From assembly GCA_002189035.1 (NCBI GenBank), contig NEEC01000195.1:1-64000 (forward strand): a stretch of 64,000 bases of DNA, in the 5' to 3' direction. The translations under genes and the position numbers were made by a program. Below are positions 37,056 through 50,729 of this stretch, piece after piece. The stretch comes from Utricularia gibba. Taxonomy: Eukaryota; Streptophyta; Magnoliopsida; Lamiales; Lentibulariaceae. Numbering within the stretch: position 1 is the stretch's first letter; each line of letters starts with the position of its first letter. The notes under the pieces are model-generated. The model was not told the DNA's origin and searched no databases. It was given only the letters and a program-made list of their open reading frames with translations.

Positions 37056-40000
37056 ACTTTATACTTGAGGAGGCGGTCTTGGGGCACTTGGAACGGAAAA
37101 AGATCAGCTTAGGCCTTGCCCAAAGTAAGTTGTAGTCCGGCAAATAAAGTGATGTATTTATTATCGTTCGGTTTTCGGGGGCTGCCTACATGGTTTTTCA
37201 AGGAACCGCTTCTCGTTTTGTGGCGGCCAGTCTCGCTGGAAACTTGGTCCTTGACCCCGATTCTGTATGGCTCATGAGGTCAACTGGATGCAAATCGATT
37301 AAAAAAAATGATGCATTTGTTTAAATTACGATGTCACGTGCACCCCACATGATTTTTTTAACAACTACTTTATACTGAGGAGGCGGTCTTGGGGGCACTT
37401 GGAACCGGAAAAAGGTCAGCTTAGGCCTTGGCCCAAAGTAGTTGTAGCCCGGCAAAGAAAGTGATGTATTTATTAACGTTCGGTTTTCGGTGTTGCCTAC
37501 ATGGTTTTTCAAGGAACAGCTTCTCGTTTTGTGGCGGCCAGTCTCGCTAGGAACTTGGTCCGGGCCCGCGATTCTTTATGGCTCATGAGGACAAAAGGAT
37601 GCAAATCGATGAATACAATGTTGCATTTGTTTAAATTGCGATATCACGTGCACCCCACATGATTTTTTCAACAACTTACTTTATACTTGAGCAGGCGGTC
37701 TTTGGGTGCACCTGGAACGGGACAAAGGTAAGGTTTGGCTTGCAAGAGTTAGTTGTAGTCCGGCAAATAAAGTGATGTATTTATTATCGTTCGGTTTTCG
37801 GGGGCTGCCTACATGGTTTTTCAAGGAACCGCTTCTCGTTTTGTGGCGGCCAGTCTCGCTGGGAACTTGGTCCTTGACCCCGATTCTGTATGGCTCATGA
37901 GGTCAACTGGATGCAAATCGATTAAAAAAAATGATGCATTTGTTTAAATTATGATGTCACGTGCACCCCACATGATTTTTTCAACAACTTACTTTATACT
38001 TGAGAAGGCGGTCTTTGGGGCACTTGGAACCGGAAAAAGATCAGCTTAGGCCTTGGCCCAAAGTAAGTTGTAGCCCGGCAAAGAAAGTGATGTATTTATT
38101 AACGTTCGGTTTTCGGTGTTGCCTACATGGTTTTTCAAGGAACAGCTTCTCGTTTTGTGGCGGCCAGTCTCGCTAGGAACTTGGTCCGGGCCCGCGATTC
38201 TTTATGGCTCATGAGGACAAAAGGATGCAAATCGATGAATACAATGTTGCATTTGTTTAAATTGCGATATCACGTGCACCCCACATGATTTTTTCAACAA
38301 CTTACTTTATACTTGAGCAGGCGGTCTTTGGGTGCACCTGGAACGGGACAAAGGTAAGGTTTGGCTTGCACCGAGAGTTAGTTGTAGTCCGGCAAATAAA
38401 GTGATGTATTTATTATCGTTCGGTTTTCGGGGGCTGCCTACATGGTTTTTCAAGGAACCGCTTCTCGTTTTGTGGCGGCCAGTCTCGCTGGGAACTTGGT
38501 CCTTGACCCCGATTCTGTATGGCTCATGAGGTCAACTGGATGCAAATCGATTAAAAAAAATGATGCATTTGTTTAAATTACGATGTCACGTGCACCCCAC
38601 ATGATTTTTTTAAACAACTACTTTATACTGAGGAGGCGGTCTTGGGGGCACTTGGAACCGGAAAAAGATCAGCTTAGGCCTTGGCCCAAAGTAAGTTGTA
38701 GCCCGGCAAAGAAAGTGATGTATTTATTAACGTTCGGTTTTCGGTGTTGCCTACATGGTTTTTCAAGGAACAGCTTCTCGTTTTGTGCGGCCAGTCTCGC
38801 TAGGAACTTGGTCCGGGCCCGCGATTCTTTATGGCTCATGAGGACAAAAGGATGCAAATCGATGAATACAATGTTGCATTTGTTTAAATTGCGATATCAC
38901 GTGCACCCCACATGATTTTTTCAACAACTTACTTTATACTGAGCAGGCGGTCTTTGGGGCACTTGGAACGGAAAAGGTTTAGGCTTGGCCCAAAGTAAGT
39001 TGTAGTCCGGCAAATAAAGTGATGTATTTATTATCGTTCGGTTTTCGGGGGCTGCCTACATGGTTTTTCAAGGAACCGCTTCTCGTTTGTGGCGGCCAGT
39101 CTCGCTGGGAACTTGGTCCTTGACCCCGATTCTGTATGGCTCATGAGGTCAACTGGATGCAAATCGATTAAAAAAAAATGATGCATTTGTTTAAATTACG
39201 ATGTCACGTGCACCCCACATGATTTTTTAACAACATACTTTATACTTGAGAGGCGGTCTTTGGGGCACTTGGAACCGGAAAAAGGTCAGCTTAGGCCTTG
39301 GCCCAAAGTAAGTTGTAGCCCGGCAAAGAAAGTGATGTATTTATTAACGTTCGGTTTTCGGTGTTGCCTACATGGTTTTTCAAGGAACAGCTTCTCGTTT
39401 TGTGGCGGCCAGTCTCGCTAGGAACTTGGTCCGGGCCCGATTCTTATGGCTCATGAGGACAAAAGGATGCAAATCGATGAATACAATGTTGCATTTGTTT
39501 AAATTGCGATATCACGTGCACCCCACATGATTTTTTCAACAACTTACTTTATACTTGAGCAGGCGGTCTTTGGGTGCACCTGGAACGGGACAAAGGTAGG
39601 TTTGGCTTGCACGAGAGTTAGTTGTAGTCCGGCAAATAAAGTGATGTATTTATTATCGTTCGGTTTTCGGGGCTGCCTACATGGTTTTTCAAGGAACCGC
39701 TTCTCGTTTTGTGGCGGCCAGTCTCGCTGGGAACTTGGTCCTTGACCCCGATTCTGTATGGCTCATGAGGTCAACTGGATGCAAATCGATTAAAAAAAAT
39801 GATCCATTTGTTTAAATTATGATGTCACGTGCACCCCACATGATTTTTTCAACAACTTACTTTATACTTGAGAAGGCGGTCTTTGGGTGCACTTGGAACC
39901 GGAAAAAGATCAGCTTAGGCCTTGGCCAAAGTAAGTTGTAGCCCGGCAAAGAAAGTGATGTATTTATTAACGTTCGGTTTTCGGTGTTGCCTACATGGTT

Positions 40001-43000
40001 TTTCAAGGAACAGCTTCTCGTTTTGTGGCGGCCAGTCTCGCTAGGAACTTGGTCCGGGCCCGCGATTCTTTATGGCTCATGAGGACAAAAGGATGCAAAT
40101 CGATGAATACAATGTTGCATTTGTTTAAATTGCGATATCACGTGCACCCCACATGATTTTTTCAACAACTTACTTTATACTTGAGCAGGCGGTCTTTGGG
40201 GCACTGGAACGGAAAAAGGTAGGTTTGGCTTGCCCGAAGTTAGTTGTAGTCCGGCAAATAAAGTGATGTATTTATTATCGTTCGGTTTTCGGGGGCTGCC
40301 TACATGGTTTTTCAAGGAACCGCTTCTCGTTTTGTGGCGGCCAGTCTCGCTGGAACTTGGTCCTTGACCCCGATTCTGTATGGCTCATGAGGTCAACTGG
40401 ATGCAAATCGATTAAAAAAAATGATGCATTTGTTTAAATTACGATGTCACGTGCACCCCACATGATTTTTTTAACAACTACTTTATACATGAGGAGGCGG
40501 TCTTGGGGGGCACTTGGAACCGGAAAAAGGTCAGCTTAGGCCTTGGCCCAAAGTAAGTTGTAGCCCGGCAAAGAAAGTGATGTATTTATTAACGTTCGGT
40601 TTTCGGTGTTGCCTACATGGTTTTCAAGGAACAGCTTCTCGTTTTGTGGCGGCCAGTCTCGCTAGGAACTTGGTCCGGGCCCGCGATTCTTTATGGCTCA
40701 TGAGGACAAAAGGATGCAAATCGATGAATACAATGTTGCATTTGTTTAAATTGCGATATCACGTGCACCCCACATGATTTTTTCAACAACTTACTTTATA
40801 CTTGAGCAGGCGGTCTTTGGGTGCACCTGGAACGGGACAAAGGTAGGTTTGGCTTGCACAGAGTTAGTTGTAGTCCGGCAAAAAAAGTGATGTATTTTAT
40901 TATCGTTCGGTTTTCGGGGGCTGCCTACATGGTTTTTCAAGGAACCGCTTCTCGTTTTGTGGCGGCCAGTCTCGCTGGGAACTTGGTCCTTGACCCCGAT
41001 TCTGTATGGCTCATGAGGTCAACTGGATGCAAATCGATTAAAAAAAATGATGCATTTGTTTAAATTACGATGTCACGTGCACCCCACATGATTTTTTTTA
41101 ACAACATACTTTATACATGAGAGGCGGTCTTTGGGGGCACTTGGAACCGGAAAAAGGTCAGCTTAGGCCTTGGCCCAAAGTAAGTTGTAGCCCGGCAAAG
41201 AAAGTGATGTATTTATTAACGTTCGGTTTTCGGTGTTGCCTACATGGTTTTTCAAGGAACAGCTTCTCGTTTTGTGGCGGCCAGTCTCGCTAGGAACTTG
41301 GTCCGGGCCCGCGATTCTTTATGGCTCATGAGGACAAAAGGATGCAAATCGATGAATACAATGTTGCATTTGTTTAAATTGCGATATCACGTGCACCCCA
41401 CATGATTTTTTCAACAACTTACTTTATACTTGAGGAGGCGGTCTTTGGGGCACTTGGAACGGAAAAGATAGGTTTGGCTTGCCCAAAGTAAGTTGTAGTC
41501 CGGCAAATAAAGTGATGTATTTATTATCGTTCGGTTTTCGGGGCTGCCTACATGGTTTTTCAAGGAACCGCTTCTCGTTTTGTGGCGGCCAGTCTCGCTG
41601 GGAACTTGGTCCTTGACCCCGATTCTGTATGGCTCATGAGGTCAACTGGATGCAAATCGATTAAAAAAAATGATCATTTGTTTAAATTACGATGTCACGT
41701 GCACCCCACATGATTTTTTTAACAACATACTTTATACTGAGGAGGCGGTCTTGGGGGCACTTGGAACCGGAAAAAGGTCAGCTTAGGCCTTGGCCCAAAG
41801 TAAGTTGTAGCCCGGCAAAGAAAGTGATGTATTTATTAACGTTCGGTTTTCGGTGTTGCCTACATGGTTTTTCAAGGAACAGCTTCTCGTTTTGTGGCGG
41901 CCAGTCTCGCTAGGAACTTGTCCGGGCCGCGATTCTTTATGGCTCATGAGGACAAAAGGATGCAAATCGATGAATACAATGTTGCATTTGTTTAAATTGC
42001 GATATCACGTGCACCCACATGATTTTTTCAACAACTTACTTTATACTTGAGCAGGCGGTCTTTGGTGCACCTGGAACGGACAAAGGTAAGGTTTGGCTTG
42101 CACGAGAGTTAGTTGTAGTCCGGCAAATAAAGTGATGTATTTATTATCGTTCGGTTTTCGGGGCTGCCTACATGGTTTTTCAAGGAACCGCTTCTCGTTT
42201 TGTGGCGGCCAGTCTCGCTGGGAACTTGGTCCTTGACCCCGATTCTGTATGGCTCATGAGGTCAACTGGATGCAAATCGATTAAAAAAAATGATGCATTT
42301 GTTTAAATTACGATGTCACGTGCACCCCACATGATTTTTTAACAACATACTTTATACATGAGGAGGCGGTCTTGGGGGCACTTGGAACCGGAAAAAGGTC
42401 AGCTTAGGCCTTGGCCCAAAGTAAGTTGTAGCCCGGCAAAGAAAGTGATGTATTTATTAACGTTCGGTTTTCGGTGTTGCCTACATGGTTTTTCAAGGAA
42501 CAGCTTCTCGTTTTGTGGCGGCCAGTCTCGCTAGGAACTTGGTCCGGGCCCGCGATTCTTTATGGCTCATGAGGACAAAAGGATGCAAATCGATGAATAC
42601 AATGTTGCATTTGTTTAAATTGCGATATCACGTGCACCCCACATGATTTTTTCAACAACTTACTTTATACTTGAGGAGGCGGTCTTTGGGTGCACTGGAA
42701 CGGAAAAAGTAAGCTTGGCTTGCCCAAAGTAGTTGTAGTCCGGCAAATAAAGTGATGTATTTATTATCGTTCGGTTTTCGGGGCTGCCTACATGGTTTTT
42801 CAAGAACCGCTTCTCGTTTTGTGGCGGCCAGTCTCGCTGGGAACTTGGTCCTTGACCCCGATTCTGTATGGCTCATGAGGTCAACTGGATGCAAATCGAT
42901 TAAAAAAAATGATGCATTTGTTTAAATTACGATGTCACGTGCACCCCACATGATTTTTTTAACAACATACTTTATACATGAGGAGGCGGTCTTGGGGGGC

Positions 43001-43596
43001 ACTTGGAACCGGAAAAAGGTCAGCTTAGGCCTTGGCCCAAAGTAAGTTGTAGCCCGGCAAAGAAAGTGATGTATTTATTAACGTTCGGTTTTCGGTGTTG
43101 CCTACATGGTTTTTCAAGGAACAGCTTCTCGTTTTGTGGCGGCCAGTCTCGCTAGGAACTTGGTCCGGGCCCGCGATTCTTTATGGCTCATGAGGACAAA
43201 AGGATGCAAATCGATGAATACAATGTTGCATTTGTTTAAATTGCGATATCACGTGCACCCCACATGATTTTTTCAACAACTTACTTTATACTTGAGCAGG
43301 CGGTCTTTGGGTGCACTGGAACGGGACAAAGGTAAGGTTTGGCTTGCACCGAGAGTTAGTTGTAGTCCGGCAAATAAAGTGATGTATTTATTATCGTTCG
43401 GTTTTCGGGGCTGCCTACATGGTTTTTCAAGGAACCGCTTCTCGTTTTGTGGCGGCCAGTCTCGCTGGGAACTTGGTCCTTGACCCCGATTCTGTATGGC
43501 TCATGAGGTCAACTGGATGCAAATCGATTAAAAAAAATGATCCATTTGTTTAAATTATGATGTCACGTGCACCCCACATGATTTTTTCAACAACTT

Positions 43597-43909
43597 ACTT
43601 TATACTTGAGAGGCGGTCTTTGGGTGCACTTGGAACCGGAAAAAGATCAGCTTAGGCCTTGGCCCAAAGTAAGTTGTAGCCCGGCAAAGAAAGTGATGTA
43701 TTTATTAACGTTCGGTTTTCGGTGTTGCCTACATGGTTTTTCAAGGAACAGCTTCTCGTTTTGTGGCGGCCAGTCTCGCTGGGAACTTGGTCCTTGACCC
43801 CGATTCTGTATGGCTCATGAGGTCAACTGATGCAAATCGATTAAAAAAAATGATGCATTTGTTTAAATTGCGATATCACGTGCACCCCACATGATTTTTT
43901 CAACAACTT
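43597..43909 (+). repeat. A-head/B-tail hybrid monomer, clean switch
   Basis: The head is wholly A up to the last a of aacagc (43750). The tail is B from gctggg (first B-specific base at 43781) through gattaaaaaaaatgatgc, then attgcgatat at the end. The crossover lies in the 30 bp identical block 43751..43780. The copy inserts one extra monomer between a B ending attatgatgt and an A, shifting the dimer phase. It lacks one g in caactgatgc. Confidence 0.88.
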
Positions 43910-44533
43910 ACTTTATACTTGAGAGGCGGTCTTGGGTGCACTTGGAACCGGAAAAAGATCAGCTTAGGCCTTGGCCCAAAGTAAGTTGTAGCCCGGCAAA
44001 GAAAGTGATGTATTTATTAACGTTCGGTTTTCGGTGTTGCCTACATGGTTTTTCAAGGAACAGCTTCTCGTTTTGTGGCGGCCAGTCTCGCTAGGAACTT
44101 GGTCCGGGCCGCGATTCTTTATGGCTCATGAGGACAAAAGGATGCAAATCGATGAATACAATGTTGCATTTGTTTAAATTGCGATATCACGTGCACCCCA
44201 CATGATTTTTTCAACAACTTACTTTATACTTGAGCAGGCGGTCTTTGGGTGCACCTGGAACGGACAAAGGTCAGGTTTGGCTTGCCGAGAGTTAGTTGTA
44301 GTCCGGCAAATAAAGTGATGTATTTATTATCGTTCGGTTTTCGGGGGCTGCCTACATGGTTTTTCAAGGAACCGCTTCTCGTTTTGTGGCGGCCAGTCTC
44401 GCTGGGAACTTGGTCCTTGACCCCGATTCTGTATGGCTCATGAGGTCAACTGGATGCAAATCGATTAAAAAAAATGATGCATTTGTTTAAATTACGATGT
44501 CACGTGCACCCCACATGATTTTTTCAACAACTT

Positions 44534-44846
44534 ACTTTATACTTGAGAGGCGGTCTTTGGGTGCACTTGGAACCGGAAAAAGATCAGCTTAGGCCTTGGC
44601 CCAAAGTAAGTTGTAGCCCGGCAAATAAAGTGATGTATTTATTATCGTTCGGTTTTCGGGGCTGCCTACATGGTTTTTCAAGGAACCGCTTCTCGTTTTG
44701 TGGCGGCCAGTCTCGCTGGGAACTTGGTCCTTGACCCCGATTCTGTATGGCTCATGAGGTCAACTGGATGCAAATCGATTAAAAAAAATGATGCATTTGT
44801 TTAAATTACGATGTCACGTGCACCCCACATGATTTTTTAACAACAT
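44534..44846 (+). repeat. A-head/B-tail hybrid monomer, early switch
   Basis: The first ~95 bp are A type (cttggaaccgg, agatcagcttagg, ccttggcccaaag, gtagcccgg). From caaataaag on it is B throughout (ttattatcg, cggggctgcc, aaccgc, gctggg, ccttgacccc). It follows a complete B, so two B-type bodies stand side by side. The switch point is upstream of the one shared by most other hybrids. Confidence 0.87.
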
Positions 44847-46081
44847 ACTTTATACATGAGGAGGCGGTCTTGGGGCACTTGGAACCGGAAAAAGGTCAGC
44901 TTAGGCCTTGGCCCAAAGTAAGTTGTAGCCCGGCAAAGAAAGTGATGTATTTATTAACGTTCGGTTTTCGGTGTTGCCTACATGGTTTTTCAAGGAACAG
45001 CTTCTCGTTTTGTGGCGGCCAGTCTCGCTAGGAACTTGGTCCGGGCCCGCGATTCTTTATGGCTCATGAGGACAAAAGGATGCAAATCGATGAATACAAT
45101 GTTGCATTTGTTTAAATTGCGATATCACGTGCACCCCACATGATTTTTTCAACAACTTACTTTATACTTGAGGAGGCGGTCTTGGGGGCACTGGAACGGA
45201 AAAAGTCAGCTTAGGCTTGGCCAAAGTTAGTTGTAGTCCGGCAAATAAAGTGATGTATTTATTATCGTTCGGTTTTCGGGGGCTGCCTACATGGTTTTTC
45301 AAGGAACCGCTTCTCGTTTTGTGGCGGCCAGTCTCGCTGGAACTTGGTCCTTGACCCCGATTCTGTATGGCTCATGAGGTCAACTGGATGCAAATCGATT
45401 AAAAAAAATGATGCATTTGTTTAAATTACGATGTCACGTGCACCCCACATTTTTTTAACAACATACTTTATACATGAGAGGCGGTCTTGGGGGCACTTGG
45501 AACCGGAAAAAGTCAGCTTAGGCCTTGGCCCAAAGTAAGTTGTAGCCCGGCAAAGAAAGTGATGTATTTATTAACGTTCGGTTTTCGGTGTTGCCTACAT
45601 GGTTTTTCAAGGAACAGCTTCTCGTTTTGTGGCGGCCAGTCTCGCTAGGAACTTGGTCCGGGCCGCGATTCTTTATGGCTCATGAGGACAAAAGGATGCA
45701 AATCGATGAATACAATGTTGCATTTGTTTAAATTGCGATATCACGTGCACCCACATGATTTTTTCAACAACTTACTTTATACTTGCAGGCGGTCTTTGGG
45801 TGCACTGGAACGGGACAAAGGTCAGGTTTGGCTTGCCGAGAGTTAGTTGTAGTCCGGCAAATAAAGTGATGTATTTATTATCGTTCGGTTTTCGGGGCTG
45901 CCTACATGGTTTTTCAGGAACCGCTTCTCGTTTTGTGGCGGCCAGTCTCGCTGGGAACTTGGTCCTTGACCCCGATTCTGTATGGCTCATGAGGTCAACT
46001 GGATGCAAATCGATTAAAAAAATGATGCATTTGTTTAAATTATGATGTCACGTGCACCCCACATGATTTTTTCAACAACTT

Positions 46082-46395
46082 ACTTTATACTTGAGAAGGC
46101 GGTCTTTGGGTGCACTTGGAACCGGAAAAAGATCAGCTTAGGCCTTGGCCCAAAGTAAGTTGTAGCCCGGCAAAGAAAGTGATGTATTTATTAACGTTCG
46201 GTTTTCGGTGTTGCCTACATGGTTTTTCAAGGAACAGCTTCTCGTTTTGTGGCGGCCAGTCTCGCTGGGAACTTGGTCCTTGACCCCGATTCTGTATGGC
46301 TCATGAGGTCAACTGGATGCAAATCGATTAAAAAAAATGATGCATTTGTTTAAATTGCGATGTCACGTGCACCCACATGATTTTTTCAACAACTT
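46082..46395 (+). repeat. A-head/B-tail hybrid monomer, clean switch
   Basis: The A head runs through aacagc (last A-specific base 46236) and B markers start at gctggg (46267), so the switch falls in the same 30 bp identical block as in the hybrid at 43597. The tail ends attgcgatgt, a mixed form. It follows a B ending attatgatgt and precedes a complete A, shifting the phase by one monomer. Confidence 0.88.
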
Positions 46396-48248
46396 ACTTT
46401 ATACTTGAGAAGGCGGTCTTTGGGTGCACTTGGAACCGGAAAAAGATCAGCTTAGGCCTTGGCCCAAAGTAAGTTGTAGCCCGGCAAAGAAAGTGATGTA
46501 TTTATTAACGTTCGGTTTTCGGTGTTGCCTACATGGTTTTTCAAGGAACAGCTTCTCGTTTTGTGGCGGCCAGTCTCGCTAGGAACTTGGTCCGGGCCCG
46601 CGATTCTTTATGGCTCATGAGGACAAAAGGATGCAAATCGATGAATACAATGTTGCATTTGTTTAAATTGCGATATCACGTGCACCCCACATGATTTTTT
46701 CAACAACTTACTTTATACTTGAGCAGGCGGTCTTTGGGTGCACTTGGAACGGGACAAAGGTAAGGTTTGGCTTGCACCGAGAGTTAGTTGTAGTCCGGCA
46801 AATAAAGTGATGTATTTATTATCGTTCGGTTTTCGGGGCTGCCTACATGGTTTTTCAAGGAACCGCTTCTCGTTTTGTGGCGGCCAGTCTCGCTGGGAAC
46901 TTGGTCCTTGACCCCGATTCTGTATGGCTCATGAGGTCAACTGGATGCAAATCGATTAAAAAAATGATGCATTTGTTTAAATTACGATGTCACGTGCACC
47001 CCACATGATTTTTTAACAACATACTTTATACATGAGAGGCGGTCTTGGGGGCACTTGGAACCGGAAAAAGGTCAGCTTAGGCCTTGGCCCAAAGTAAGTT
47101 GTAGCCCGGCAAAGAAAGTGATGTATTTATTAACGTTCGGTTTTCGGTGTTGCCTACATGGTTTTTCAAGGAACAGCTTCTCGTTTTGTGGCGGCCAGTC
47201 TCGCACTTGGTCCGGGCCCGCGATTCTTTATGGCTCATGAGGACAAAAGGATGCAAATCGATGAATACAATGTTGCATTTGTTTAAATTGCGATATCACG
47301 TGCACCCCACATGATTTTTTCAACAACTTACTTTATACTTGAGCAGGCGGTCTTTGGGGCACTGGAACGGAAAAAGGTTGGCTTGGCCCAAAGTAGTTGT
47401 AGTCCGGCAAATAAGTGATGTATTTATTATCGTTCGGTTTTCGGGGCTGCCTACATGGTTTTTCAAGGAACGCTTCTCGTTTGTGGCGGCCAGTCTCGCT
47501 GGGAACTTGGTCCTTGACCCCGATTCTGTATGGCTCATGAGGTCAACTGGATGCAAATCGATTAAAAAAAATGATGCATTTGTTTAAATTACGATGTCAC
47601 GTGCACCCCACATGATTTTTTAACAACATACTTTATACATGAGGAGGCGGTCTGGGGGCACTTGAACCGGAAAAAGTCAGCTTAGGCCTTGGCCCAAAGT
47701 AAGTTGTAGCCCGGCAAAGAAAGTGATGTATTTATTAACGTTCGGTTTTCGGTGTTGCCTACATGGTTTTTCAAGGAACAGCTTCTCGTTTTGTGGCGGC
47801 CAGTCTCGCTAGGAACTTGGTCCGGGCCGCGATTCTTTATGGCTCATGAGGACAAAGGATGCAAATCGATGAATACAAATGTTGCATTTGTTTAAATTGC
47901 GATATCACGTGCACCCCACATGATTTTTTCAACAACTTACTTTATACTTGAGCAGGCGGTCTTTGGGTGCACCTGGAACGGGACAAGGTAAGGTTTGGCT
48001 TGCACGAGAGTTAGTTGTAGTCCGGCAAATAAAGTGATGTATTTATTATCGTTCGGTTTTCGGGCTGCCTACATGGTTTTTCAAGGAACCGCTTCTCGTT
48101 TTGTGGCGGCCAGTCTCGCTGGGAACTTGGTCCTTGACCCCGATTCTGTATGGCTCATGAGGTCAACTGGATGCAAATCGATTAAAAAAATGATCCATTT
48201 GTTTAAATTATGATGTCACGTGCACCCCACATGATTTTTTCAACAATT

Positions 48249-48857
48249 ACTTTATACTTGAGAAGGCGGTTTTGGGTGCACTTGGAACCGGAAAAAGATC
48301 AGCTTAGGCCTTGGCCCAAAGTAAGTTGTAGCCGGCAAAGAAAGTGATGTATTTATTAACGTTCGGTTTTCGGTGTTGCCTACATGGTTTTTCAAGGAAC
48401 AGCTTCTCGTTTTGTGGCGGCCAGTCTCGCTGGAACTTGGTCCCCCCGATTCTTTATGGCTCATGAGGTCAACTGATGCAAATCGATGAAAAAATGTTGC
48501 ATTTGTTTAAATTGCGATATCACGTGCACCCACATGATTTTTTCAACAACTTACTTTATACTTGAGAGGCGGTCTTTGGGTGCACTTGGAACCGGAAAAG
48601 ATCAGCTTAGGCCTGGCCAAAGAGTTGTAGCCCGGCAAAGAAAGTGATGTATTTATTAACGTTCGGTTTTCGGTGTTGCCTACATGGTTTTTCAAGGAAC
48701 GCTTCTCGTTTGTGGCGGCCAGTCTCGCTGGAACTTGGTCCTTGACCCCGATTCTGTATGGCTCATGAGGTCAACTGATGCAAATCGATTAAAAAAAATG
48801 ATGCATTTGTTTAAATTGCGATGTCACGTGCACCCCACATGATTTTTTCAACAACTT
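48249..48857 (+). repeat. Pair of eroded mosaic monomers
   Basis: The first copy has an A head with gtagccggcaaag (A gtagcccgg, B gtagtccgg). It then has gctggaac, ggtccccccgattc, gtcaactgatgc, gatgaaaaaatgttgc and attgcgatat. The second reads ggaacgcttc, tcgtttgtgg, gctggaac, then B ccttgacccc and gtcaactgatgc. Many of the missing bases are A/B-discordant columns. The pair lies between complete B (48073) and A (48995) copies. Confidence 0.82.
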
Positions 48858-50729
48858 ACTTTATACTTGAGAAGGCGGTCTTTGGGTGCACTTGGAACCG
48901 GAAAAAGATCAGCTTAGGCCTTGGCCCAAAGTAAGTTGTAGCCCGGCAAAGAAAGTGATGTATTTATTAACGTTCGGTTTTCGGTGTTGCCTACATGGTT
49001 TTTCAAGGAACAGCTTCTCGTTTTGTGGCGGCCAGTCTCGCTAGGAACTTGGTCCGGGCCCGCGATTCTTTATGGCTCATGAGGACAAAAGGATGCAAAT
49101 CGATGAATACAATGTTGCATTTGTTTAAATTGCGATATCACGTGCACCCCACATGATTTTTTCAACAACTTACTTTATACTTGAGCAGGCGGTCTTTGGG
49201 TGCACTTGGAACGGGACAAAGGTAAGGTTTGGCTTGCACCGAGAGTTAGTTGTAGTCCGGCAAATAAAGTGATGTATTTATTATCGTTCGGTTTTCGGGG
49301 GCTGCCTACATGGTTTTTCAAGGAACCGCTTCTCGTTTTGTGGCGGCCAGTCTCGCTGGGAACTTGGTCCTTGACCCCGATTCTGTATGGCTCATGAGGT
49401 CAACTGGATGCAAATCGATTAAAAAAAATGATGCATTTGTTTAAATTACGATGTCACGTGCACCCCACATGATTTTTTAACAACATACTTTATACATGAG
49501 GAGGCGGTCTTGGGGGGCACTTGGAACCGGAAAAAGGTCAGCTTAGGCCTTGGCCCAAAGTAAGTTGTAGCCCGGCAAAGAAAGTGATGTATTTATTAAC
49601 GTTCGGTTTTCGGTGTTGCCTACATGGTTTTTCAAGGAACAGCTTCTCGTTTTGTGGCGGCCAGTCTCGCTAGGAACTTGGTCCGGGCCCGCGATTCTTT
49701 ATGGCTCATGAGGACAAAAGGATGCAAATCGATGAATACAATGTTGCATTTGTTTAAATTGCGATATCACGTGCACCCCACATGATTTTTTCAACAACTT
49801 ACTTTATACTTGAGGAGGCGGTCTTGGGGGCACCTGGAACGGAAAAATCAGCTTAGGCTTGCCAAAGTAAGTTGTAGTCCGGCAAATAAAGTGATGTATT
49901 TATTATCGTTCGGTTTTCGGGGGCTGCCTACATGGTTTTTCAAGGAACCGCTTCTCGTTTTGTGGCGGCCAGTCTCGCTGGGAACTTGGTCCTTGACCCC
50001 GATTCTGTATGGCTCATGAGGTCAACTGGATGCAAATCGATTAAAAAAAATGATGCATTTGTTTAAATTACGATGTCACGTGCACCCCACATGATTTTTT
50101 TAACAACATACTTTATACATGAGGAGGCGGTCTTGGGGGCACTTGGAACCGGAAAAAGGTCAGCTTAGGCCTTGGCCCAAAGTAAGTTGTAGCCCGGCAA
50201 AGAAAGTGATGTATTTATTAACGTTCGGTTTTCGGTGTTGCCTACATGGTTTTTCAAGGAACAGCTTCTCGTTTTGTGCGGCCAGTCTCGCTAGGAACTT
50301 GGTCCGGGCCGCGATTCTTTATGGCTCATGAGGACAAAAGGATGCAAATCGATGAATACAATGTTGCATTTGTTTAAATTGCGATATCACGTGCACCCCA
50401 CATGATTTTTTCAACAACTTACTTTATACTTGAGCAGGCGGTCTTTGGGTGCACCTGGAACGGGACAAAGTAGGTTTGGCTTGCGAGAGTTAGTTGTAGT
50501 CCGGCAAATAAAGTGATGTATTTATTATCGTTCGGTTTTCGGGGTGCCTACATGGTTTTTCAAGGAACCGCTTCTCGTTTTGTGGCGGCCAGTCTCGCTG
50601 GGAACTTGGTCCTTGACCCCGATTCTGTATGGCTCATGAGGTCAACTGGATGCAAATCGATTAAAAAAAATGATGCATTTGTTTAAATTATGATGTCACG
50701 TGCACCCCACATGATTTTTTCAACAACTT

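Larger units (their letters stand above)
34263..43596 (+). repeat. Array block V: long regular A-B dimer run
   Basis: Anchors: 34396B 34711A 35022B 35334A 35641B 35953A 36258B 36568m 36879m 37190B 37501A 37813B 38127A 38442B 38755A 39060B 39372A 39681B 39995A 40304B 40617A 40929B 41244A 41552B 41864A 42172B 42485A 42792B 43106A 43419B. Apart from the neighbouring hybrids at 36568 and 36879, A and B alternate strictly. Both dimer subfamilies occur. B copies with attatgatgt (near 34531, 37950, 39818, 43552) are followed by units starting tatacttgag with agatcagc. Those with attacgatgt are mostly followed by tatacatgag or tatactgag units with ggtcagc. Confidence 0.92.
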